From an uncultured Muribaculaceae bacterium (GTDB taxonomy: Bacteria > Bacteroidota > Bacteroidia > Bacteroidales > Muribaculaceae), in the NCBI GenBank assembly GCA_934636465.1, contig CAKUAR010000002.1:105290-169289 (forward strand): a DNA stretch of 64,000 bases. Direction: 5' to 3'. Positions 1-8,016 of the stretch are shown here, piece by piece. Both the position numbers and the translations under genes were made by a program. Positions within the stretch are counted from its first letter, which is position 1; each line of letters starts with the position of its first letter. The notes under the pieces were generated by a model that was not told the origin of the DNA, ran no database searches, and saw nothing but the letters and a program-made list of their open reading frames with translations.

Positions 1-1
1 C

Positions 2-169
2 AATGAGCAAAATGGTTTCAACAGCTGCACGCTTGTGAATATGGGTACAATAGGCTTGAGGCTTAATCGCCAGACGCTTGAGTTTAATCCGGCGACAGGG
101 TTGTTTGTTAATGACGATGCTGCCAATGCACTCATTGACCAGCCGATGCGTTCTCCGTGGAAAATATGA
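2..169 (+). CDS. Gfo/Idh/MocA family oxidoreductase, C-terminal fragment (partial at window edge)
   Basis: An open frame runs from the left edge to the TGA at 167-169 and gives the last 55 residues of a protein, including FNPATGLFVND and the ending RSPWKI. That tail resembles the C-terminus of secreted Bacteroidota Gfo/Idh/MocA oxidoreductases, which are NAD(P)-dependent sugar dehydrogenases. Most of the protein, including the Rossmann domain, lies outside the window, so the family call rests on the tail and on context: the next gene carries a DUF1080 domain and the one after it is another Gfo/Idh/MocA protein. The DUF1080 protein starts about 30 bases downstream, so the two are probably co-transcribed. 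Confidence 0.6.
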   Translation, partial: NEQNGFNSCTLVNMGTIGLRLNRQTLEFNPATGLFVNDDAANALIDQPMRSPWKI

Positions 170-198
170 AAAAAGCAAACCAAGAAAAAGGAAACAAC

Positions 199-3100
199 AT
201 GAAACGAAATAAAATATTATCGATATTTCTGCTTTCTGCCATGGTTCTTGGCAGTTTCAGCACCTATGCCCAGGACAGCCGCAACCGCGCTGCCTCGACG
301 GTGGTTGCCGACGGATTGGCACAACTGCCAGCAAGCAATGTGACGGTTTTCAACCAGGTGATGGGTGAGATGGCGCGCACCGGCGCACAAGGCGTTGAGC
401 AGATAGCCGGCATGCTGACGCCTGCCGACAAGGGTAAAAACGCCAAATTTGAATATGCGCTTAACGGAATTGTGGATTTTGTGACACTGCCTGGCAATGA
501 AAAACTCGCAACTGATGTGCGCAAGGGTCTAATAGCAAGCCTTGATAAGGTGACAGACAATCCAAACAAGGCATTTTTGCTCACGCTGCTTGCAAACTGC
601 GGCAAAAGTGAAGATGCCAAAGTGATGGCAAAATATATAACCGACGATTATTTGAGCAAATTTGCTGCACAAGGTCTTGCCAAGCTGCCAGATTGCGACA
701 ATGCGGTGCTTGAGCTGATGAAAGCCGGTTCTGCCCCAAAGGCACTGCTTGCTGATGTGGCTTATAAGCGCAAAATAAAAGCAGCCGAACCGATATTGTT
801 GTCGTGGCTTGCGGCAGGCGGCGATGCGACAACACTTGCAGCCGTGCAAGGCGCACTGGGCGTGTGCGGCTCTGCCAAGTCGCTCAAAGCACTCGAAAAA
901 GCAGCAAAGGCAGTTAAGTTTGCCGACGATGCAACTTCTGCCACCGACAGCTATTTGCAGTTGCTTGACAATTTGGGTAAAAGCAACGATGTGGTGAAAG
1001 CCGCCAAAGTGTTGCTCAAGGCTGACGTGGAGCCAGTGCAATGTGCCGGACTCAGACTGCTCATAAAGAATGATGCCGCAAATGCCTCAAAATATGTGAC
1101 CGAAGCCCTCAAGAGCAACAACCGCGACTTCCGCAATGCTGCTTTGCGATATGGTGTGGATTATGCCGGCAAAGGCATTATAGATGCCGTGGCTGCAAAA
1201 GCTGGCGGACTTAGTGCTGATGCCTTGACCGATGTGGTCAGATGGCTTGGCAACAGCAAGGCTACCAATCAAATGAACATAGTGGAAAAAGCCATTGGCT
1301 CAAGCAATGAGGAGTTAGCACATGCAGGTATTGAGGCCGCTGGCAAGATAGGCGGTGATGCTGCGCTGCAAGTACTGATGACCGCACTGCAAGGCAATTA
1401 CTCGGCGCAGGCTCAGTCGACATTGCTGTCGTTTAATGGCAACATAGGTAACGCTGTGGTCAAAGCACTTGACGGCGACGCCAATATGCAGGTGAAGGCT
1501 CTTGAACTGGCTTCGCAACGCCACATTCATGCAGCCTACGACAAGGTGATAAACCTGGTGTCGGCTGGCGATGCAACTGTAAGCGCAGCAGCCATACAGG
1601 CAATGAAAGGCGTGGCATCAAAAGACAATTTCGCCCAGCTTGGCACACTGCTCGAAAGCGCATCGACCGACAACGTGAAAGCTTTGCAATCAGCAATGAA
1701 GAATGCAATAGCAGCCGAGTCGCAAGACGAGCAATATGCCGTGGTGAACAATCAGTTGAAAAAATCTGCAAAACCGCAATTATATTATCCGCTGCTTGCA
1801 CAGGTGGGCAATGAGCCTGCACTCACCACTCTTGTGGCTGCCTATGGCAAAGCTGACACTCGCAGTGCCGCCCTTGACGCTCTGATGCAGGTCAACAACC
1901 AAGGCGCAATCAACCCTCTGTTTGACATTGCAGAGGCAGAGAGCGACTTGCGCTCTACCATATTGCCGCGCTATCTGCAACTCGTCAAGGGGTCAAACCT
2001 GAACGACGCGTTGCGCTATTTGTGCTATCGCCGTGCGCTTGACCTCAAACCAGAAGCTAAAATAGGCAACGCCTACATAAAGGCTCTGGGTGATGTGAGA
2101 ACTTTGCAATCGCTCATGCTTGTGGGCAACTATCTTGGCAATGCCGAAACTGCTCTCACAGCAGCACAGGCAGTGCAGAGCATAGCTAAAAATCACGAAT
2201 TGCTTGGCGGCGACGCTGTGAAACATGTGCTCGTGAAAGCGAAAGAAGTGTTTGCTGCACAAAGCGACGCTGACTCTGGCTATGCCGTGAACGAGCTGAA
2301 TGGCTTGATTGCAAAAGTTAAAACCACAGGGTTCAAAAAACTTGTGAATAACGAGACTGCACGCAACCAGTTTGCCTTGCCGAGTAAATATGAAAATTTT
2401 GAAATGTGCTTCGACTGGCGTTCTGCCGATGAATCTACTCTGTGTCTGCGCTCCATGCCAGAAGTGACTATTAACGGCAATGACGGAGTTTCATTCATGT
2501 ATGGCGACAAGAAGAACAAAGAAACTGTGAACACCGACGAGTGCTGGAACACGCTTTATGTGAAAGTGGTTAACGACCGCCTGAAAGTGGTGTCGAACGG
2601 CGTGATAATCGCAGAAAATGTCACTATGCTAAATAGCCCAAAAACAAAACAGGTGAACTTTAGCGGACTGATAAAACTCATTGGCAAAGACAGTGGACTT
2701 TTTGACATTCGTGACCTCTATATTAATGAACTTGCCACGACACCAGTGTTCAAGTTGAGCGCCGATGAGGTCAAACAGGGCTACGAGGTGCTGTTTGACG
2801 GACGCACGCTCGACAAGTGGCACGGCAACAAGACCAGCTATGTGCCCGAAGATGGAGCGATTGTGGTTTCGGCTCAATATGGCGGTGAGGGCAACCTATA
2901 CACCAACAAGAAGTATAGCGACTTTGTGTTGCGTTTTGAGTTCTGCTTTGTGGAAGAAGGCGCAAACAACGGCATAGGCATACGCACCACTGAAGGCGTT
3001 GATGCGGCATACGAAGGCATGGAAATACAGGTGCTTGACCACGATGCGCCAATCTATAAAGGACTGCACCCATATCAGCAGCACGGTTCGGTGTATGGCG

Positions 3101-3402
3101 TGGTGGTGCCAAAGCACGTGAATTTCACACAAAACAAATGGAATGTGGAAGAAATTGTGGCCAAGGGCGACAACATAAAAGTAACTGTGAACGGCGAGGT
3201 AATCACCGACTGCAACATTCGTGAGGCATGCAAGGGTCACAATGTGGCTCCTGACGGCTCTAAAAACAACCCATACACCATTGACCACCGCAATCACCCA
3301 GGTTTGTTCAACAAGGACGGACTGGTGTGCTTCTGCGGTCATGGTCCAGGAGTGAAGTTCCGCAATGTGCGCATACTTGATTTGAGCAAAAACAAGAAAT
3401 GA
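199..3402 (+). CDS. Secreted HEAT-repeat protein with C-terminal DUF1080 (3-keto-disaccharide hydrolase-type) domain
   Basis: Of 1067 residues, the first ~25 form a signal peptide (KRNKILSIFLLSAMVLGSF, then YAQ), which is why ATG 199 is preferred over the upstream in-frame GTG at 157 that overlaps the previous gene. Residues ~100-600 are Ala/Leu-rich helical repeats of HEAT type. A concanavalin-like segment follows at ~730-850. A DUF1080 domain, a jelly-roll fold found in 3-keto-glycoside hydrolases, spans ~861-1065 with the typical LFDGRTLDKW opening and NNGIGIRT and MEIQVLDHD motifs. It sits between two Gfo/Idh/MocA oxidoreductases. The known chemistry of such sets is C3 oxidation of a glycoside followed by elimination-type cleavage of the 3-keto sugar. 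The substrate cannot be read from sequence. The protein is probably periplasmic. Confidence 0.82.
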   Translation: MKRNKILSIFLLSAMVLGSFSTYAQDSRNRAASTVVADGLAQLPASNVTVFNQVMGEMARTGAQGVEQIAGMLTPADKGKNAKFEYALNGIVDFVTLPGNEKLATDVRKGLIASLDKVTDNPNKAFLLTLLANCGKSEDAKVMAKYITDDYLSKFAAQGLAKLPDCDNAVLELMKAGSAPKALLADVAYKRKIKAAEPILLSWLAAGGDATTLAAVQGALGVCGSAKSLKALEKAAKAVKFADDATSATDSYLQLLDNLGKSNDVVKAAKVLLKADVEPVQCAGLRLLIKNDAANASKYVTEALKSNNRDFRNAALRYGVDYAGKGIIDAVAAKAGGLSADALTDVVRWLGNSKATNQMNIVEKAIGSSNEELAHAGIEAAGKIGGDAALQVLMTALQGNYSAQAQSTLLSFNGNIGNAVVKALDGDANMQVKALELASQRHIHAAYDKVINLVSAGDATVSAAAIQAMKGVASKDNFAQLGTLLESASTDNVKALQSAMKNAIAAESQDEQYAVVNNQLKKSAKPQLYYPLLAQVGNEPALTTLVAAYGKADTRSAALDALMQVNNQGAINPLFDIAEAESDLRSTILPRYLQLVKGSNLNDALRYLCYRRALDLKPEAKIGNAYIKALGDVRTLQSLMLVGNYLGNAETALTAAQAVQSIAKNHELLGGDAVKHVLVKAKEVFAAQSDADSGYAVNELNGLIAKVKTTGFKKLVNNETARNQFALPSKYENFEMCFDWRSADESTLCLRSMPEVTINGNDGVSFMYGDKKNKETVNTDECWNTLYVKVVNDRLKVVSNGVIIAENVTMLNSPKTKQVNFSGLIKLIGKDSGLFDIRDLYINELATTPVFKLSADEVKQGYEVLFDGRTLDKWHGNKTSYVPEDGAIVVSAQYGGEGNLYTNKKYSDFVLRFEFCFVEEGANNGIGIRTTEGVDAAYEGMEIQVLDHDAPIYKGLHPYQQHGSVYGVVVPKHVNFTQNKWNVEEIVAKGDNIKVTVNGEVITDCNIREACKGHNVAPDGSKNNPYTIDHRNHPGLFNKDGLVCFCGHGPGVKFRNVRILDLSKNKK

Positions 3403-3439
3403 TAAATAAAATCCTCTGCTTCACGTTTTTGGTAAACAT

Positions 3440-4699
3440 TTGAAAGTGAAAATAGAAAACAATATAGTGCGAGAACCGGTTTCGATAGTTGCTATCGGAG
3501 CCGGTAATCGCATGAATACTTATCTGCACTATGTGCAGCAGCACCGGTCAACCGTGTCGCTGGCTGCCGTGGTGGAACCTGACGACATAAGGCGCGATGC
3601 GGTGGCACAAAAATTCGGCTTGCCGGCCGACAGGTGCTTCAAGTCGGCTGACGATTATTTCCGCAATCCGGTGAGTGGCGTTAATGCCGCATTTGTGTGC
3701 ACACCAGAAGACAAGCATGTGAAGCCCACGCTGCAGGCAATAGCAGTCGGCTATCATGTGCTGCTTGAGAAGCCCATAGCTCAAACTGTGGCTGAGTGTG
3801 AGCGTATAGCCGATGCCGCACGCCGAGCCGGAGTGGTGGTGGGCGTGTGCCATGTGATGCGCTACCACCCCTATTTCATGAAAATAAAGGAAATAGTGGA
3901 TTCTGGAGAGCTTGGCAAAATCATATCGGTGGAGCACAGCACAGGCGTGGGTATTGACCGCTTTGCACATGGTTTTGTGCGTGGGTGTTGGCGCAACTCC
4001 GAGGTTACAAATCCGCTGATTTTGGCAAAATGCTGTCATGATGTGGATTTCTTGCTTTGGCTCGTTGGCGGCAAGTGTCAGCGAGTTAGCTCCATGGGGT
4101 CGCTGCGATGGTTCAAGGCGGAAAACGCGCCGAAAGGGTCGGCCGCGCGCTGTGTAGATTGCAAAGTGGAGGACAAATGCCCATTCTCGGCGATTGACCT
4201 CTATAAGCGTAGGCATGAGTGGATAAGAAACTTTGATGTGCCGCAAGGGCAGACCATAGACGGCGTGATAGACTGGCAACTGCGAGAAGGACCATTCGGG
4301 CGATGCGTGTATCACTGCGACAACAATGTGGCCGATAACCAAACGCTGATAATGCAGCAGTCAACTGGCGTGGACATGACCATGACCATCAACGTGTTTA
4401 CTTGCAAAGACGACCGCTTCACGCGCATCAACTTGACCGAGGGCGAGATTGTGGGTGATGAACGGACTCTGACCATAAGCCATTTTCGCAGTCGCACGAG
4501 TCGCACCATTGACTTTAGCGAGGTGATGAAGCAGCCATTTCATGCAGGCTCTGACTTGAGTCTTGTGGAGGCGTTTGTCAACACCATAACAGGCAAGCAA
4601 GGTGGGCTTGTGTCAACGATAGATGCAAGCATAGAGAGCCACCGTATATGTCTGGAAGCCGAGCGCAGCCGCCTCACTGGCGTTACGGTGGAACTTTAA
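3440..4699 (+). CDS. Gfo/Idh/MocA family oxidoreductase
   Basis: A 419-residue NAD(P)-dependent oxidoreductase. The Rossmann nucleotide-binding segment is at the N-terminus (VAIGAGNRMNTYLHY, ~residues 19-33). The family motif with catalytic-type lysine (LLEKPIAQTV) lies near residue 112, and the C-terminal alpha/beta substrate domain follows. A Cys-rich stretch around residue 235 (CVDCKVEDKCPFSA) could bind metal; I believe a subset of Bacteroidota homologues shares it. There is no signal peptide, so it is probably cytoplasmic. The frame opens with TTG at 3440 or GTG at 3446; the first ATG, at 3512, would cut the Rossmann fold, so a non-ATG start is likely. It lies 37 bases after the DUF1080 gene and fits a role in oxidising or reducing keto-sugars. 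The substrate is unknown. Confidence 0.85.
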   Translation: MKVKIENNIVREPVSIVAIGAGNRMNTYLHYVQQHRSTVSLAAVVEPDDIRRDAVAQKFGLPADRCFKSADDYFRNPVSGVNAAFVCTPEDKHVKPTLQAIAVGYHVLLEKPIAQTVAECERIADAARRAGVVVGVCHVMRYHPYFMKIKEIVDSGELGKIISVEHSTGVGIDRFAHGFVRGCWRNSEVTNPLILAKCCHDVDFLLWLVGGKCQRVSSMGSLRWFKAENAPKGSAARCVDCKVEDKCPFSAIDLYKRRHEWIRNFDVPQGQTIDGVIDWQLREGPFGRCVYHCDNNVADNQTLIMQQSTGVDMTMTINVFTCKDDRFTRINLTEGEIVGDERTLTISHFRSRTSRTIDFSEVMKQPFHAGSDLSLVEAFVNTITGKQGGLVSTIDASIESHRICLEAERSRLTGVTVEL

Positions 4700-4778
4700 T
4701 TTGCGGTGATGCGGCTCATGGCAGTTGCGTTGCGAAAAAGATTTGTGGCAAATTTAACCAAAAATCTTGTTGGCGCAT

Positions 4779-4786
4779 TATCTTTG
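4779..4786 (+). promoter_or_regulatory. Candidate Bacteroides-type -7 element (TATCTTTG)
   Basis: TATCTTTG fits the Bacteroidota -7 consensus TAnnTTTG and lies 26 bases before the ATG of the lipoprotein at 4812, giving a short leader of about 20 bases. I see no TTTG at the expected 19-base upstream spacing, so this is a half-supported promoter. Confidence 0.45.
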
Positions 4787-4811
4787 CAGTGTTCTAAAAA
4801 AAAGCGAAAAG

Positions 4812-5684
4812 ATGAGAAGCAGGCAATTTAATGCAATATTGACGCTGCTGGCGGTAGGCACTGTGCTTGTGTGCTCTTGCTCCACGCAGCACGAGCGTGC
4901 CGTGACTGTTGAGGCCGGTCAGCTGTGGCAAAACGGAGAGGCACTATATCAGGTGGAAGACTCTGGTTCGGTTTGGAATTTGTATGGCGGCACTTTGCAC
5001 GAGGGTGGCTTTGAAATGAAACTGCCAAAATCGGGCGAGTGGCAACTTGTGACAACCGCAGGCAAGACGGCGCTGGTGCTGAAAGAGAATGGCAAGTCGA
5101 CCGATGTGTTGCTGCTCGTTGACGGCAAGCGATGCACCGCGCGCGACTCCATGTATGCTTGTGTGACGACAGCGCTCGACAGCGCACAATCCCACGGCAT
5201 CAAGGCACTGCTGCGAGGCACATACAGGGCTGAGGACGGCCAGACATGGCATTTTGCTGACAGCACTGTCACTATAGGCAAGACGAAGAAGACATATCAT
5301 CTGGGCAAGTCGCTTGACATGTATGACCGCGTGACAACAATTGACGGCGACACCACGGCATTTGCCTACACGTTTAACAGCCCAAGACACATGAAACTTG
5401 TGCCGGCACGTTACTCCGACGACCCTGGCGCATATAGCTATTTCCTTGATGACGAGAACGGCACACTGCTGACATCGACGCAAAAAGACCGTTTTGCAAA
5501 GATGCTTGATGAGCAGCTCGTGCCACAATACTGGGTGAGATATATGATTAGCGGTTTCAGTCATGGGCAACGAGTGGCATTTCTGAACTCGCTGAAAGCA
5601 AAAAGCGGCAATAACACTACGCTTAAAACCAATATAGAGATACTTGAGGCGGCAATCAAGGCTGTTGAGCGTGAGGAGTCGTAA
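4812..5684 (+). CDS. Lipoprotein of unknown function
   Basis: A 290-residue protein with a clear lipoprotein signal: MRSRQ, then a hydrophobic stretch, then a lipobox ending in Cys (VLVCSC, about residue 26). ATG 4812 is chosen because it starts the signal sequence exactly. An upstream in-frame TTG would add a non-signal extension. The rest is soluble and probably beta-rich in its first half, with a more helical C-terminus (~230-290) rich in Lys and Glu. I recognise no family. It is followed after 31 bases by a glutaredoxin-like gene and then a VanX-like dipeptidase, all on the same strand, so the three may form a small envelope-related operon. Confidence 0.7.
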   Translation: MRSRQFNAILTLLAVGTVLVCSCSTQHERAVTVEAGQLWQNGEALYQVEDSGSVWNLYGGTLHEGGFEMKLPKSGEWQLVTTAGKTALVLKENGKSTDVLLLVDGKRCTARDSMYACVTTALDSAQSHGIKALLRGTYRAEDGQTWHFADSTVTIGKTKKTYHLGKSLDMYDRVTTIDGDTTAFAYTFNSPRHMKLVPARYSDDPGAYSYFLDDENGTLLTSTQKDRFAKMLDEQLVPQYWVRYMISGFSHGQRVAFLNSLKAKSGNNTTLKTNIEILEAAIKAVEREES

Positions 5685-5715
5685 ATGAGTAAATAGTCTA
5701 TTAAAAACACAAGTT

Positions 5716-6012
5716 ATGATAAGGATTTATGGAATGTCAACTTGCCCTGACTGCACGTTTGTGGAAAAGCAAGTGAAGGGCGACAAACGTTTTGAAATTG
5801 TTGACATAGGCAGCCATGTGCGTCACTTGAAGGAATTTTTGAGATTGCGCGACACCAGTCCACTTTTCGACGAGGCCAGAGCCAACGGCTCTGTGGGAAT
5901 ACCCTGCTTTGTGCTTGACGACGGCACGGTTACGTTGTCGCCCGAAGAAGTGGGGCTTAAATCGCGAGTGCCCGAAGGCTCTTACTGCAGCATAGACGGC
6001 AAAGGTTGCTAA
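5716..6012 (+). CDS. Glutaredoxin-related protein
   Basis: A 98-residue thioredoxin-fold protein with a redox-active CPDC motif at residues 10-13, just after the first beta strand (MIRIYGMST). The segment GIPCFVLDDG near residue 62 supplies the cis-proline expected in glutaredoxins. A Cys pair also appears near the C-terminus (YCSIDGKGC), which is unusual and could be a second redox or metal site. There is no signal peptide, so it should act in the cytoplasm as a thiol-disulfide oxidoreductase. The stop codon lies 5 bases before the ATG of the dipeptidase gene, which implies co-translation. Confidence 0.75.
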   Translation: MIRIYGMSTCPDCTFVEKQVKGDKRFEIVDIGSHVRHLKEFLRLRDTSPLFDEARANGSVGIPCFVLDDGTVTLSPEEVGLKSRVPEGSYCSIDGKGC

Positions 6013-6017
6013 AACAC

Positions 6018-6743
6018 ATGAGAATGAATTTGACAAGAAATGTGGTGCGTTGCGTGTTGGCAACGATGCTATGCGTGGCCATGGGCTGTGGTGTGGCCGA
6101 CGCAAAAGGCGGTGTTAAGTCAGATGACAACTCCGACTTTGTGTCGCTGTCGGAATATATTCCCGATGTGATGCTTGACGTAAGATATTACAGCACATAT
6201 AACTTTGTGGGACGGCGCATTAATGGCTACGAAGAGCCTTGCGCGTTGTTGACAAAAAAGGCTGCACAGGCGCTGAAGGCTGTAAGCGATGAGGTGACAG
6301 GCATGGGCTATAGGCTGAAAATATATGACTCCTACCGCCCACAAAAGGCTGTTGACCACTTTGTGAAATGGGGCAAAAATTTGGGTGACACCATAATGAA
6401 GTCTTATTTTTATCCGGAGCGGCCAAAGAAAGTACTGTTTGCAGAGGGCTACATAGCCCATCGCTCTGGTCACAGCCGTGGGAGCACGGTTGACCTCACG
6501 CTGTGGGATATGCGCACTGGGCGCGACCTCGACATGGGCGGAACGTTTGACTATTTTGGAAAACGCTCGCATCCTGATTTTGCCGATGTGACACCAGAGC
6601 AGCTTGCAAACCGCAACCTGCTGCGCAATGTGATGATGAAGCATGGCTTCGTGCCGCTCGACACAGAGTGGTGGCACTTCACACTGAAAAATGAGCCATA
6701 CCCCAGCACCTATTTCACGTTTCCTGTGCGTTGGCCAAAATGA
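6018..6743 (+). CDS. VanX-like D-alanyl-D-alanine dipeptidase (peptidase family M15D)
   Basis: A 241-residue zinc peptidase with an N-terminal signal sequence (residues ~1-29), so periplasmic or lipid-anchored. The zinc-site motif SxHxxGxxxD is present as SGHSRGSTVD (S150, H152, D159), and the catalytic EWWH gives E217 and H220. The VanX-type arginine segment is also there (IYDSYRPQKAVDHF). Chromosomal VanX/DdpX relatives cleave D-Ala-D-Ala in cell-wall recycling and do not by themselves imply glycopeptide resistance; no vanH or vanA partner is nearby. The start is set at ATG 6018 (or ATG 6024), since the in-frame TTG at 6006 overlaps the previous gene. Confidence 0.88.
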   Translation: MRMNLTRNVVRCVLATMLCVAMGCGVADAKGGVKSDDNSDFVSLSEYIPDVMLDVRYYSTYNFVGRRINGYEEPCALLTKKAAQALKAVSDEVTGMGYRLKIYDSYRPQKAVDHFVKWGKNLGDTIMKSYFYPERPKKVLFAEGYIAHRSGHSRGSTVDLTLWDMRTGRDLDMGGTFDYFGKRSHPDFADVTPEQLANRNLLRNVMMKHGFVPLDTEWWHFTLKNEPYPSTYFTFPVRWPK

Positions 6744-6817
6744 GGCAGCCCGGTGTCACGACCACTATTGTGAGGTGACTGATTATATGAATGGCAAGAG
6801 GCGGAGGTGTTGTAGTG

Positions 6818-6848
6818 TTTCTTATCTGAATGTTTTTCTGTAACTTTG
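6818..6848 (+). promoter_or_regulatory. Bacteroides-type promoter for ychF
   Basis: TTTC at 6818-6821, then 19 bases, then TAACTTTG at 6841-6848: one mismatch in the -33 box and a perfect -7 box. The predicted transcript starts about 30 bases before the ychF ATG at 6883. Confidence 0.7.
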
Positions 6849-6882
6849 CGTGAATTTTAGGACAATAAAAAATCTTTGATAT

Positions 6883-7983
6883 ATGGCACTTCAATGCGGC
6901 ATAGTGGGACTCCCTAACGTGGGCAAGTCCACTTTGTTTAATTGCCTGTCGAATGCTAAGGCACAGGCTGCGAATTTTCCTTTTTGTACGATAGAACCTA
7001 ATGTGGGCGTGATAACCGTGCCCGATGAACGACTTAACAAACTTGCCGAGCTTGTTCACCCGGAGCGCATAGTGCCTACCACGGTGGAAATTGTGGATAT
7101 TGCCGGACTTGTGAAAGGCGCTTCAAAGGGAGAGGGTCTTGGTAACAAGTTTTTGGCAAACATTCGTGAGACTGACGCTATAATACATGTGTTGAGGTGC
7201 TTTGACGACTGCAATGTGACACACGTTGACGGTTCGGTTGACCCAGTGCGTGACAAGGAGGTGATTGACACTGAGCTTCAGTTGCGCGATTTGGAGACCA
7301 TAGAGAGCCGCATAAGCCGTGTACAGAAACAAGCACAGGCTGGCGACCGTGATGCCAAAATGCAGTGCGAAGTGATGAAACGCTATGAGGAGGCGCTGTC
7401 GGAAGGCAAAAATGCACGCCAAGTGGAGCTTGCAAGCAAGGAGGAGGAACGCATAGCGCGCGAATTGTTCTTGCTGACCAATAAGCCTGTGTTGTATGTG
7501 TGCAACGTTGACGACGTGAGCGCTGCCGCTGGCAATGCCTACGTAGATGCAGTGCGTGAGGCAATAAAGGACGAAAATGCCCAGATGCTTGTGATTGCAG
7601 CTCAAACGGAGAGTGAGATTGCCGAACTTGACACATACGAGGAGCGGCAAATGTTTTTGCAGGAGATTGGCTTGCAGGAGAGTGGTGTGAACCGCTTGAT
7701 TAAGTCTGCCTACGCATTGCTCAACTTGCAGACATTCCTCACCGCCGGACCAAAGGAAGTGAGGGCATGGACATTCCACAAGGGTGACAAGGCTCCACAG
7801 TGTGCCGGCGTGATTCACAGCGACTTTGAACGCGGATTTATTCGTGCCGAGATTATAAAATATGACGACTACATAGCCTATGGCAGCGAGGCGGCAGTGA
7901 AAGAGGCCGGAAAGATGCACATAGAGGGCAAGGAATATGTGGTGCAAGACGGCGACATAGTGGTGTTCCGCTTCAATGTGTAA
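6883..7983 (+). CDS. ychF: Redox-regulated ATPase YchF (Obg/OLA1 family)
   Basis: A 366-residue P-loop protein of normal length for the family. The G1 loop is GLPNVGKST (residues 9-17). G3 is the DIAG of [11 protein letters not shown] near residue 71. The region expected to hold G4 reads VLYVCNVDD, i.e. the NxxD variant (NVDD) known to let YchF/OLA1 prefer ATP over GTP. A coiled-coil insert covers ~130-200, and the C-terminal TGS domain ends in [10 protein letters not shown]. YchF proteins associate with ribosomes and act in stress and redox responses. It has its own promoter. The beta-helix gene follows 33 bases later but is probably unrelated in function. Confidence 0.97.
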   Translation: MALQCGIVGLPNVGKSTLFNCLSNAKAQAANFPFCTIEPNVGVITVPDERLNKLAELVHPERIVPTTVEIVDIAGLVKGASKGEGLGNKFLANIRETDAIIHVLRCFDDCNVTHVDGSVDPVRDKEVIDTELQLRDLETIESRISRVQKQAQAGDRDAKMQCEVMKRYEEALSEGKNARQVELASKEEERIARELFLLTNKPVLYVCNVDDVSAAAGNAYVDAVREAIKDENAQMLVIAAQTESEIAELDTYEERQMFLQEIGLQESGVNRLIKSAYALLNLQTFLTAGPKEVRAWTFHKGDKAPQCAGVIHSDFERGFIRAEIIKYDDYIAYGSEAAVKEAGKMHIEGKEYVVQDGDIVVFRFNV

Positions 7984-8016
7984 TCCGGAAAAACTAATAA
8001 CAAAATATAGTTTGTC

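Noticed and set aside
6018..6743. Glycopeptide resistance (vanX of a van cluster)
   Set aside because: No vanH, vanA or vanR/S genes are present; chromosomal VanX-like dipeptidases are common in Bacteroidota.
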